This document shows, piece after piece, positions 1 through 4,618 of a stretch of DNA of 5,864 nt (the first letter of the stretch is position 1; every line of letters begins with the position of its first letter). Source of the stretch: Clostridiales bacterium UBA4696 (GTDB taxonomy: Bacteria > Bacillota > Clostridia > Oscillospirales > Oscillospiraceae). The stretch spans positions 1 through 5,864 of the forward strand of contig DHKK01000199.1 of the NCBI GenBank assembly GCA_002404795.1, read 5' to 3'. Under the pieces are notes generated by a model that saw nothing but the letters and a program-made list of their open reading frames with translations, did no database searches and had not been told where the DNA came from. The position numbers and the translations under genes were made by a program.

Positions 1-47
1 CCTACTGCTTAGAAGGCAGTTGCTCTATCCAGCTGAGCTACTGGCGC
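1..47 (-). tRNA. tRNA-Arg (anticodon UCU), 3' part cut off by window edge
   Basis: Read on the minus strand, the gene begins with acceptor strand GCGCCAG at 47-41, followed by a D arm (GCTC...GAGC). The anticodon stem ACTGC/GCAGT encloses the loop CTTCTAA, giving anticodon UCU, which reads AGA arginine codons. The variable region starts with AGG and then the window ends, so the T arm, the acceptor 3' strand and any encoded CCA are not visible. It lies only 4 bases after the 3' CCA of tRNA-Gly and is almost certainly processed from the same transcript. Confidence 0.93.
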
Positions 48-51
48 ATAA

Positions 52-126
52 TGGAGCGGGTGACGGGAATCGAACCCGCGTCCCCAGCTTGGAAGGCTGG
101 TGCCCTGGCCGTTGTGCTACACCCGC
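52..126 (-). tRNA. tRNA-Gly (anticodon UCC)
   Basis: This is a complete 75-base tRNA on the minus strand. The acceptor strands GCGGGTG and CACCCGC pair perfectly. The anticodon stem CCAGC/GCTGG holds the loop CTTCCAA, so the anticodon is UCC and reads GGA glycine codons. The T arm contains GGTTCGATTCC. The discriminator is U, as usual for bacterial tRNA-Gly, and the terminal CCA is encoded (52-54 on the complementary strand). It is the first gene of a tandem Gly-Arg tRNA unit served by the promoter at 153-181. Confidence 0.97.
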
Positions 127-152
127 GGCACTCTGACAAATTCAGCCTTAGA

Positions 153-181
153 ATCATACCATATCGGGGCCGGAGTGTCAA
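153..181 (-). promoter_or_regulatory. Near-consensus sigma-70/SigA promoter of the tRNA-Gly/tRNA-Arg unit
   Basis: On the minus strand a perfect -35 box TTGACA (181-176) is separated by exactly 17 bases from the -10 box TATGAT (158-153). Transcription would start near position 146, giving a leader of about 20 bases before tRNA-Gly. Immediately upstream of the -35 box, the same strand carries two A6 tracts (199-194 and 191-186) 8 bases apart, placed like the UP element that binds the RNA polymerase alpha subunit at stable-RNA promoters. The box match and spacing make this one of the clearest promoters in the window. Confidence 0.9.
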
Positions 182-213
182 GGGCTTTTTTGCTTTTTTC
201 GGGGCCCGGAGGC

Positions 214-1044
214 TCATCTGGCGCTGCTCGGCGGCTGGCCGAACTGGCGGCGGTAGGCGCGGCAGAAGGCCGAATAATCCCCGAAGCCGCAGGCGCCCGC
301 CGCCTGCAGGACCGGCATGCCGGCGGCGATCTGCTCGCGGGCCAGGACGAGGCGCTTGCCGGTCAGATAGGCGTGGATGGTATAGCCCGTCTCCGCGCGG
401 AAGCGGCGCATCATGTGGTATTTGCTGATATAGAACCGGGCGGCCAGATCATCGATGGAGATCTGCTCGGTCGGGTTCTGGGACAGGTACTGCATGATGG
501 CGGCGATCTTTTCGTCGGCCGCGAGGCTCGGGACGGTCTGCGGCTGCGCGTCCATGCTGCGGCGGAGCAGGATTAGCAGCTGCACCAGAATGGCCTGGGC
601 GAGCGCGCTCTGGCCGAAGCCGGGCTTCTGTGCCTGCTCGAGATTTGCGAGCGTCTGCCGCAGCGCCTGCCGGTCGTCCTGCGGGCGCAGGACGAAGCGG
701 AAGCTCGTCTTGGCCAGCGTGAAGCAGCTGTCGAGCGGGCAGTCCGCCCCGCCCGCGCGAGACAGAAACTCCGCCGACAGATACAGGATCACCCGCTCAT
801 ACGGCGCGCCCGGCGCGGCCTCCGGCCGGTGGACGCAGCCCTGCGGGACCAGGATCACGTCGCCCGCCTCGAGCGGATAGCTCCGCCCCTCAAGCCCGTA
901 GCTCGACGTGCCGCCGAGGAAGAAGATCAGCTTGTGGAAGGTATGGTAATGCCAGTCCAGCTGCTCCTCCATCGGCCCTTTCAGGTGGAACAGGCGGAAA
1001 TCCTCGCGCAGATACCCGCGCTGCACATATTCCGGCTGCGGCAT
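214..1044 (-). CDS. AraC-family transcriptional regulator with N-terminal cupin sensor domain
   Basis: This is a 276-residue cytoplasmic DNA-binding regulator. Residues about 30-75 form a cupin-like ligand-binding half, with the histidine-rich stretch WHYHTFHKL, then LEAGDVILVPQGCVH, the usual pattern of AraC-type beta-barrel sensors. Residues about 178-272 form the paired helix-turn-helix domain. The first recognition unit lies near 198-219 (DDLAARFYISKYHMMRRF). The second lies near 245-266 and carries the family signature GFGDYSAFCRAYRRQFGQPP. Length and domain order are normal for the family. The ATG is preceded by GGAAGGAGG about 6 bases away, which supports the start. The ligand and targets cannot be read from sequence: AraC regulators often control neighbouring sugar genes, but no transporter or catabolic gene lies beside it here. 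The gene begins just 27 bases after the terminator U-tract of the upstream NTPase gene, leaving little room for a promoter. Confidence 0.93.
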   Translation of the reverse strand: MPQPEYVQRGYLREDFRLFHLKGPMEEQLDWHYHTFHKLIFFLGGTSSYGLEGRSYPLEAGDVILVPQGCVHRPEAAPGAPYERVILYLSAEFLSRAGGADCPLDSCFTLAKTSFRFVLRPQDDRQALRQTLANLEQAQKPGFGQSALAQAILVQLLILLRRSMDAQPQTVPSLAADEKIAAIMQYLSQNPTEQISIDDLAARFYISKYHMMRRFRAETGYTIHAYLTGKRLVLAREQIAAGMPVLQAAGACGFGDYSAFCRAYRRQFGQPPSSAR

Positions 1045-1070
1045 GGTCTTCCTCCTTCCTTATATTATGA

Positions 1071-1105
1071 TAAAAAGGCGCTGCGGGGTGGATTCCCGCA
1101 GCGCC
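1071..1105 (-). terminator. Strong intrinsic terminator after the P-loop NTPase gene
   Basis: On the minus strand the perfect 11-bp stem GGCGCTGCGGG/CCCGCAGCGCC (1105-1095 and 1087-1077) closes a 7-base loop and is followed directly by five Ts (1076-1072). It lies 13 bases past the NTPase stop codon. The stem plus U-tract fits a Rho-independent terminator and should separate the NTPase unit from the AraC gene that follows. Confidence 0.92.
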
Positions 1106-1118
1106 TGGAATGTCTGAT

Positions 1119-1532
1119 TCAGTCCATATATCTTGCGATATATTCCGGAGCCTCCGCTGCCTCGCCTGCGATGGTCAGGGTGAAGGCCACGCTGTTTTCT
1201 GCGGAAAAGACGCTGCACCAATCCAGGAAATTCTCGGTCTCCTTCGGATCGCTGCTCTGCGCCAGCTTATACAGATTGTCCATGAAAATATGCGTAATGT
1301 CAAAGTTCCCCGCGTGCAGGCCGCTGATAAAGCCGCGCAGGAACGGATAACCGCCGTATGCGTAATCCTTGATATCGATCAGACGGACCTTATGGTCGAC
1401 GTCGAAACGAAGGGTGTCTCCTTTTTCGATGCACACAATGCTGCCGGATTCGCGCTGCACTGCCTGGTTGAGGGCGCCGATGAGCTGCTTCGTCTTGCCG
1501 GAGCCTTCGGGACCCATCATAATATTGACCAT
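1119..1532 (-). CDS. Small P-loop NTPase of unknown function
   Basis: The 137-residue protein starts MVNIMMGPEGSGKT, a textbook Walker A motif (GPEGSGKT, residues 7-14) placed at the very N-terminus. A hydrophobic strand ending in aspartate, THIFMD (80-85), is the likely Walker B, and a second buried strand FTLTI (117-121) could carry a sensor residue. It has no membrane segment or signal peptide, so it should be cytoplasmic. It is too short for most motor ATPases and lacks an appended DNA-binding or kinase lid domain that I recognise. The architecture resembles short clostridial proteins usually labelled only as ATP-binding. The ATG has AAAAGGAGG 9 bases upstream. It has its own promoter at 1568-1596 and its own terminator, so it is monocistronic. 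It might be a nucleoside/nucleotide kinase relative or a small regulatory ATPase, and I cannot decide between them. Confidence 0.85.
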   Translation of the reverse strand: MVNIMMGPEGSGKTKQLIGALNQAVQRESGSIVCIEKGDTLRFDVDHKVRLIDIKDYAYGGYPFLRGFISGLHAGNFDITHIFMDNLYKLAQSSDPKETENFLDWCSVFSAENSVAFTLTIAGEAAEAPEYIARYMD

Positions 1533-1567
1533 ACGGGCATTCCTCCTTTTCTCCTGTGGTCTCTTTC

Positions 1568-1596
1568 ATTGTACCAGCTTTCCGCCGGAAACACAA
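1568..1596 (-). promoter_or_regulatory. Promoter of the P-loop NTPase gene, extended -10 type
   Basis: On the minus strand a -10 box TACAAT (1573-1568) is preceded by TGG, giving the TGn extended -10 motif. A weaker -35 box TTGTGT (1596-1591) lies 17 bases upstream. The start of transcription would fall about 25-30 bases before the NTPase ATG at 1532. Two dyads sit on this promoter and are listed separately. Confidence 0.7.
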
Positions 1597-1609
1597 GAAC
1601 TTACTTGTG
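1579..1609. promoter_or_regulatory. Two adjacent dyads overlapping the NTPase promoter, possible operators
   Basis: TTTCCG-C-CGGAAA (1579-1591) is a perfect 6-bp inverted repeat filling the spacer between the -35 and -10 boxes. CACAAG-N6-CTTGTG (1592-1609) is a second perfect 6-bp inverted repeat covering the -35 box and extending upstream. Neither is followed by a T-tract on either strand, so terminators are unlikely. Their placement is that expected for binding sites of dimeric repressors. No specific regulator can be named, and short inverted repeats do arise by chance. Confidence 0.4.
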
Positions 1610-1641
1610 AAAAGATTGTAAATGGTCCGCCGAACAGCGGC

Positions 1642-2907
1642 TCATTCCGCGCTTTTCTGCAGCAGCGCGGCCGTCTGCGCACGGGTGGGCGAGGAAAATT
1701 TCCGGTCGAAGGGCGAAAGCCCGTCCGTCGCGGCGCACAGCGCCGCCGTCAGCTCGAAGAAATAGAACAGCTCGCCAAGCTGCGGCGCGTCCAGCTGCTC
1801 TGCCGAAAGCACGATCAGCGGCACGTCGAGCGCCGCGTGCGTCTGCACGAGCGCGTCGAACATCGCGCCGTCCGCCTCGTCCACCGCGTGGCCGGAGAGA
1901 TAGCCGAGGCCGTCATAGTCCTTCCAGTCGAGCTCGATCTTACGCTTTCTGGCCGGCAGCGGCACGCGCAGGAAGGTCTCGAACGCGCTCCGGCTCCCGG
2001 CGAGCATCGCGTCCATCGCGTCCAGACTCCCCGGCAGCTCCGCCGGGACCGGCAGCACGCCATAGCCGCCGCGGCAGCTGCGCCGGGCGGTATTGCCCGC
2101 GAGCCAGCGGGCGAAGGGCAGCAGCGCAGGCTCAAACACGCCCAGAAATTCCGTCCTTCGCGCCCGGAGCTCCAGCGCGTGCCGCGCGCCGGCGTACATC
2201 CAGGCGGGGTTTTCGAATGCGCGCAGGTCATAGTCGTGATACGCCTGCTCCGCGCCCTCGAGCAGGGCCAGCGGCTCGATCCCGGCCGCCGCCATCGGCA
2301 GAAGCGCCGCGGGCGAGAGCGCGGAATCCGCACAGCCGAGCTGTGCGGGCTGCGGCAGGAAGGTATAGCCCTCCTCCTTTGCCATCGTGTGCAGAAGACT
2401 GCCCTGCGGCGCGCAGACGAAGATGTGCTGCCGGGCCTCCGGCCCATAGCGCCGGTCAAGCAGCCAGCGCACGGCGCGCGAGGCGATGCCGCATTCGATG
2501 CTGACGGTATCCTGCGCCGTCAGGAGCAGGCAGAAATCCGTCCCCTCCAGCCGGGTGCACAGCTGCTCGTAGGCGCTGGCGGACAGACTTGTCCCCGCGA
2601 AGATCAGCTCCGGCCCGGAGGCGGCCCCGAGCGCGCGGATGGCCGCCTGCGCGGCGGCGGGCGCGTCCCCGCTGCCGGCGATGACCAGCGTGTCGCCGAG
2701 TTCCGCGATCCGCTCCGCGGCCTTGCCGATCGACAGCACCGCGCGGGCCATCACGCCCTCCGGCGCGTTCAGCCAGCCGAGGAAGTCCGGCCCGTCTGGC
2801 TGGTTGGTCCGCAGCTGCATATGCGCGTCAAACAGGTCCTTCTCCCCGGAAAGCAGATCCGGCAGACTGACGCTGCCCCATATATTCGACAATTCGACGT
2901 CGATCAT
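1642..2907 (-). CDS. Divergent glucose-6-phosphate isomerase-like protein, probable pseudoenzyme
   Basis: The 421-residue protein follows the phosphoglucose isomerase (PGI, double SIS fold) pattern from end to end. It has DFLGWLNAPE near 41-50, the first Rossmann strand VIAGSGDAPAAAQAAIRAL (75-93), PELIFAGTSLSAS (99-111), LLPMAAAGIEPLALLEGA (202-219), FEPALLPFARW (258-268), FETFL (309-313), DGLGYLSGHAVD (332-343) and LGELFYFFELTAAL (377-390). Key positions look lost. The phosphate-binding SKSGTT is replaced by TAQDTVS (130-136). The GGR(F/Y)S motif becomes GCADS (191-195), removing the arginine. The MGQ..QEG region with the catalytic glutamate is MDAMLAGS (298-305). The C-terminal PGVE..K block is SSPTRAQT (405-412). 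Typical short bacterial PGIs are about 450 residues. Isomerase activity is therefore unlikely, and a sugar-phosphate-binding or scaffolding role is conceivable. The reading frame is intact, with AAAGGAGG 8 bases before the ATG, so it is not a decaying pseudogene. It appears to be its own transcription unit. Confidence 0.82.
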   Translation of the reverse strand: MIDVELSNIWGSVSLPDLLSGEKDLFDAHMQLRTNQPDGPDFLGWLNAPEGVMARAVLSIGKAAERIAELGDTLVIAGSGDAPAAAQAAIRALGAASGPELIFAGTSLSASAYEQLCTRLEGTDFCLLLTAQDTVSIECGIASRAVRWLLDRRYGPEARQHIFVCAPQGSLLHTMAKEEGYTFLPQPAQLGCADSALSPAALLPMAAAGIEPLALLEGAEQAYHDYDLRAFENPAWMYAGARHALELRARRTEFLGVFEPALLPFARWLAGNTARRSCRGGYGVLPVPAELPGSLDAMDAMLAGSRSAFETFLRVPLPARKRKIELDWKDYDGLGYLSGHAVDEADGAMFDALVQTHAALDVPLIVLSAEQLDAPQLGELFYFFELTAALCAATDGLSPFDRKFSSPTRAQTAALLQKSAE

Positions 2908-2931
2908 CGCATGCGCCTCCTTTTGTTATCT

Positions 2932-2960
2932 ACTATACTACACTTTGGGAAAAAACGCAA
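2932..2960 (-). promoter_or_regulatory. Probable promoter of the isomerase-like gene
   Basis: On the minus strand TTGCGT (2960-2955) and TATAGT (2937-2932) are separated by 17 bases. The predicted start lies about 18 bases before the ATG at 2907, so the leader would be short and just hold the ribosome binding site. The -35 box is buried in the T-rich tail of the upstream carboxypeptidase terminator, an economical arrangement. The -10 box matches 5 of 6 consensus positions and the -35 box only the first three. Confidence 0.6.
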
Positions 2961-2993
2961 AAAGAATCCGAAGGCTTTCGGAAAAGCCTTCGG
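2959..2993 (-). terminator. Strong intrinsic terminator after the D,D-carboxypeptidase gene
   Basis: On the minus strand the perfect 11-bp stem CCGAAGGCTTT/AAAGCCTTCGG (2993-2983 and 2978-2968) closes a 4-base loop. It is followed by ATTC, then five Ts (2963-2959) and shortly after another run of Ts (2955-2950). It starts 8 bases after the carboxypeptidase stop codon and separates that gene from the isomerase-like gene. Confidence 0.92.
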
Positions 2994-3000
2994 TCCGGCC

Positions 3001-4149
3001 TTACTGCGAGAAGCAGATCTTCCCCAGCAGCTCCGCCCAGAGGTCCGGGAAGGTGCGCGCGGGGATCTCCGCCGGGGCGACGAGGGGGATCTCGGCGACG
3101 GTCTCGTCCCCGGCGGTGACGGTCATGCGGCCGAGCTGCTGCCCGGCTGCGACCGGCGCGCGGACCGATGCGTCTGTCTCTACGGACGTCCGGAGCTGCG
3201 CTGCGCGCGCCTTTTCCAGCAGGAGCGGCGCGTCGCTCTGCGGCACGGGTGTCACGAATTCCTGCGTGCCCAGCACGACCGGGACGGGCGGGATGCCGTC
3301 TTCCGGCTGGGGTGTGACGAGCGCGTAGTTGGAAAAGCCGTAGTTGAGCAGGGCCTTGGCCGATTCAAAGCGGTCGACCGAAGTCTTGCAGTGCATGACG
3401 ACCGCGATCAGCTCCATCCCGCCGCGCTCGGCGGAGGCGGACAGGCAGTAGCCCGCCTGCGAGGTATAGCCGGTCTTGAGCCCCGTCGTGCCGTCGTAGA
3501 AGCGGACGAGCTTGTTCGTGTTGGACAGGCCGAACTGGCCGTTCCGCACGGTGTCCATCCAGATCGTGGTGTACTGCTTGATCTCGTCGTGCTGCAGCAG
3601 CGCGCGGGACATGAGGGCGATATCGTATGCGGTGGTGAGGTGCGTGTCTGCATCCGGCCCGTCGTCGAGCCCGGTGCAGTTGACGAAATGCGTGTCGGTC
3701 ATGCCGAGCTCCGCCGCGCGGTCATTCATGCGCGAGACGAAGGCCGCCTCGCTCCCGGCCACGTGCTCGGCCAGCGCGCAGGCGCAGTCGTTCGCGGAGG
3801 AGACGACGACCGACTTGAGCATCTCCGTCAGCGGCAGCTGCTCGTTTTCCTCGAGATAGATCTGGCTGCCGCCCTTGGCGGCGGCCGCGGCGGAGGTGGT
3901 GACGGTATCGTCCCAGGTGATGGAGCCGCTCTCCAGCGCCTCCATCACCAGCAGCAGCGTCATCACCTTCGTCACGCTGGCCGGGCGGAGCTGCTCGTGG
4001 GCGTTGGATTCATACAGGACCTGTCCGGTCTGCTTCTCCATCAGGATGCACGACGGCGCGGGCAGCTCCAGATCCTCCGCCGCCGCCGTCAGCGACAGCC
4101 CCGCCAGGAGCGCCAGCGCCAGACCGATACAGACCAGCCTCTTTTTCAT
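3001..4149 (-). CDS. Secreted D-alanyl-D-alanine carboxypeptidase (peptidase S11, DacF/PBP5-like)
   Basis: This 382-residue penicillin-binding protein trims the terminal D-Ala from peptidoglycan pentapeptides outside the cell. It has a signal peptide with basic MKKR, a hydrophobic core and a likely AAA cleavage motif near residues 22-24. All three active-site motifs of the S11 family are present: SVTK (58-61, nucleophile Ser58 and Lys61), SAN (118-120) and KTG (225-227). The C-terminal beta-rich PBP5_C domain spans about 283-365. The tail TFPDLWAELLGKI is amphipathic, as in family members that bind the outer face of the membrane. Length is close to B. subtilis DacF (about 389). I leave the symbol blank because DacB, DacF and related paralogues cannot be told apart here. 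The ribosome binding site GGAAGGGTGA lies inside the terminator-like hairpin at 4150-4200, which may limit translation. No promoter of its own is evident. Confidence 0.95.
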   Translation of the reverse strand: MKKRLVCIGLALALLAGLSLTAAAEDLELPAPSCILMEKQTGQVLYESNAHEQLRPASVTKVMTLLLVMEALESGSITWDDTVTTSAAAAAKGGSQIYLEENEQLPLTEMLKSVVVSSANDCACALAEHVAGSEAAFVSRMNDRAAELGMTDTHFVNCTGLDDGPDADTHLTTAYDIALMSRALLQHDEIKQYTTIWMDTVRNGQFGLSNTNKLVRFYDGTTGLKTGYTSQAGYCLSASAERGGMELIAVVMHCKTSVDRFESAKALLNYGFSNYALVTPQPEDGIPPVPVVLGTQEFVTPVPQSDAPLLLEKARAAQLRTSVETDASVRAPVAAGQQLGRMTVTAGDETVAEIPLVAPAEIPARTFPDLWAELLGKICFSQ

Positions 4150-4200
4150 AAAAAATCACCCTTCCGTTTCATTTGTACAAGCGTATGAAACGGGAGGGTG
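4150..4200 (-). terminator. Intrinsic terminator after the HPr-like gene, overlapping the carboxypeptidase ribosome binding site
   Basis: On the minus strand the arms CACCCTCCCGTTTCAT (4200-4185) and ATGAAACGGAAGGGTG (4172-4157) form a 16-bp stem with one C-A mismatch around a 12-base loop. It is followed by A and six Ts (4155-4150). The T-run abuts the ATG of the carboxypeptidase gene at 4149. It lies 17 bases beyond the HPr-like stop codon. The 3' arm contains the only Shine-Dalgarno-like sequence of the next gene, so the element could terminate, attenuate or sequester the ribosome site. Confidence 0.85.
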
Positions 4201-4217
4201 CAATATCACTGGTTTCG

Positions 4218-4463
4218 TTATTCCGCGGCCGGGTCACAGAGGAAGCTCTGAATGTCGGCGAGGAAGCGCTCGCAGGAGGCCTGCTCCGGCAAAACGACCT
4301 GTACCGGCGCTTCGAGCGGCAGGGCGCACAGGCTGAGGATGGATTTTGCGTCGAGCCGGGACCCCTGATAGTCAAAATGGACAGGGAACGGCTGACGGTT
4401 GGCGATCGTGGCGAACTGGGCCAGTTCGTTCACGGAGTGAAACTGAACGGTATATTCTCTCAC
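4218..4463 (-). CDS. HPr/Crh-like protein lacking the phosphocarrier histidine
   Basis: The 81-residue protein matches the HPr fold of the phosphotransferase system in length and pattern. LDAKSILSLCALPLEAPVQVVL (37-58) aligns with the HPr block (V)NAKSI..(M/L).L....G..(I/V).(I/V), so Ser41 corresponds to regulatory Ser46, the target of HPr kinase/phosphorylase. Aligning back from there, the phosphocarrier loop GLHARPAALF is FHSVNELAQF (8-17). His15 is replaced by Ser10, Arg17 by Asn12 and Pro18 by Glu13, so sugar-transport phosphotransfer should be impossible. Bacillus Crh is the known precedent: no His15, retained Ser46, acting with CcpA in catabolite control. The start is GTG, 7 bases after AGGAGG. 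A promoter lies at 4510-4539 and a terminator follows the gene. Orthology to Crh is not established, and independent loss of the histidine is equally possible. Confidence 0.8.
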   Translation of the reverse strand: MREYTVQFHSVNELAQFATIANRQPFPVHFDYQGSRLDAKSILSLCALPLEAPVQVVLPEQASCERFLADIQSFLCDPAAE

Positions 4464-4485
4464 AGAAAATCCTCCTGCAATGGGC

Positions 4486-4514
4486 TGTACAACCGGGGCG
4501 GCATCAGGTATAAT
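4486..4514 (+). promoter_or_regulatory. Probable promoter reading towards mtaB
   Basis: On the plus strand TGTACA (4486-4491, 4 of 6 matches to TTGACA) is followed after 17 bases by a perfect TATAAT (4509-4514). The start would be near 4521, giving an untranslated leader of roughly 184 bases before mtaB. This is the best plus-strand promoter candidate in the intergenic region. TATACT (4642-4647) and CATAAT (4676-4681), closer to the gene, lack good -35 partners. Confidence 0.6.
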
Positions 4515-4539
4515 AAAGCGGCAAAGCGCCAGTGGACAA
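4510..4539 (-). promoter_or_regulatory. Promoter of the HPr-like gene
   Basis: On the minus strand TTGTCC (4539-4534) and TATTAT (4515-4510) are separated by 18 bases. Transcription would begin near 4503, about 40 bases before the GTG start. Its -10 box lies on the same base pairs as the -10 box of the plus-strand promoter at 4486-4514. Confidence 0.62.
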
Positions 4540-4558
4540 GGGATCGATCGTTCGAAAA

Positions 4559-4612
4559 AGCAGAAGCAGGAACCGATATAAGTCCTGCTGCGGGAGCGGT
4601 ATCAGTTCTGCT
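4559..4612 (+). other. Structured segment of the mtaB leader, stacked hairpins
   Basis: On the plus strand an outer 7-bp stem AGCAGAA/TTCTGCT (4559-4565 and 4606-4612) abuts an inner 6-bp stem GCAGGA/TCCTGC (4566-4571 and 4583-4588), so the two could stack coaxially. The inner loop holds ACCG (4572-4575), which is complementary to CGGT (4597-4600) in the strand between the stems, allowing a small pseudoknot. It would lie about 40 bases into the predicted mtaB transcript. It matches no riboswitch class that I recognise, and no T-box AGGGTGG motif is present. It may be a regulatory leader or a chance fold. Confidence 0.4.
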
Positions 4613-4618
4613 ATTATT

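Noticed and set aside
184..210. Plus-strand T-runs next to GGGGCCC read as a terminator
   Set aside because: The T-runs precede the GC-rich segment on the plus strand instead of following a stem, and no plus-strand gene ends there. On the minus strand they read as A-tracts upstream of the tRNA promoter.
1610..1641. A possible terminator after the isomerase-like gene
   Set aside because: Only a 4-bp CCGC/GCGG stem can form and no T-tract follows on the minus strand. How this transcript ends is not visible.
4146..4172. An 8-codon minus-strand mini-ORF (MKRKGDFL) whose TGA overlaps the carboxypeptidase ATG as ATGA
   Set aside because: It resembles a translationally coupled leader peptide, but it has no Shine-Dalgarno sequence and lies entirely within the terminator stem and T-run, so it is more simply explained by those sequences.
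1369..4188. A 939-codon open frame on the plus strand spanning the NTPase, isomerase-like and carboxypeptidase genes
   Set aside because: It runs antisense across three well-supported minus-strand genes and their terminators. Its product is an arginine-, glycine- and leucine-rich low-complexity sequence with no recognisable domain. GC-rich codon use keeps the antisense frame open.
4541..4557. GGATCGATCGTTCGAA, a run of overlapping short palindromes in the intergenic region
   Set aside because: The palindromes are only 4-8 bases and belong to no longer symmetric arrangement. Chance is sufficient.
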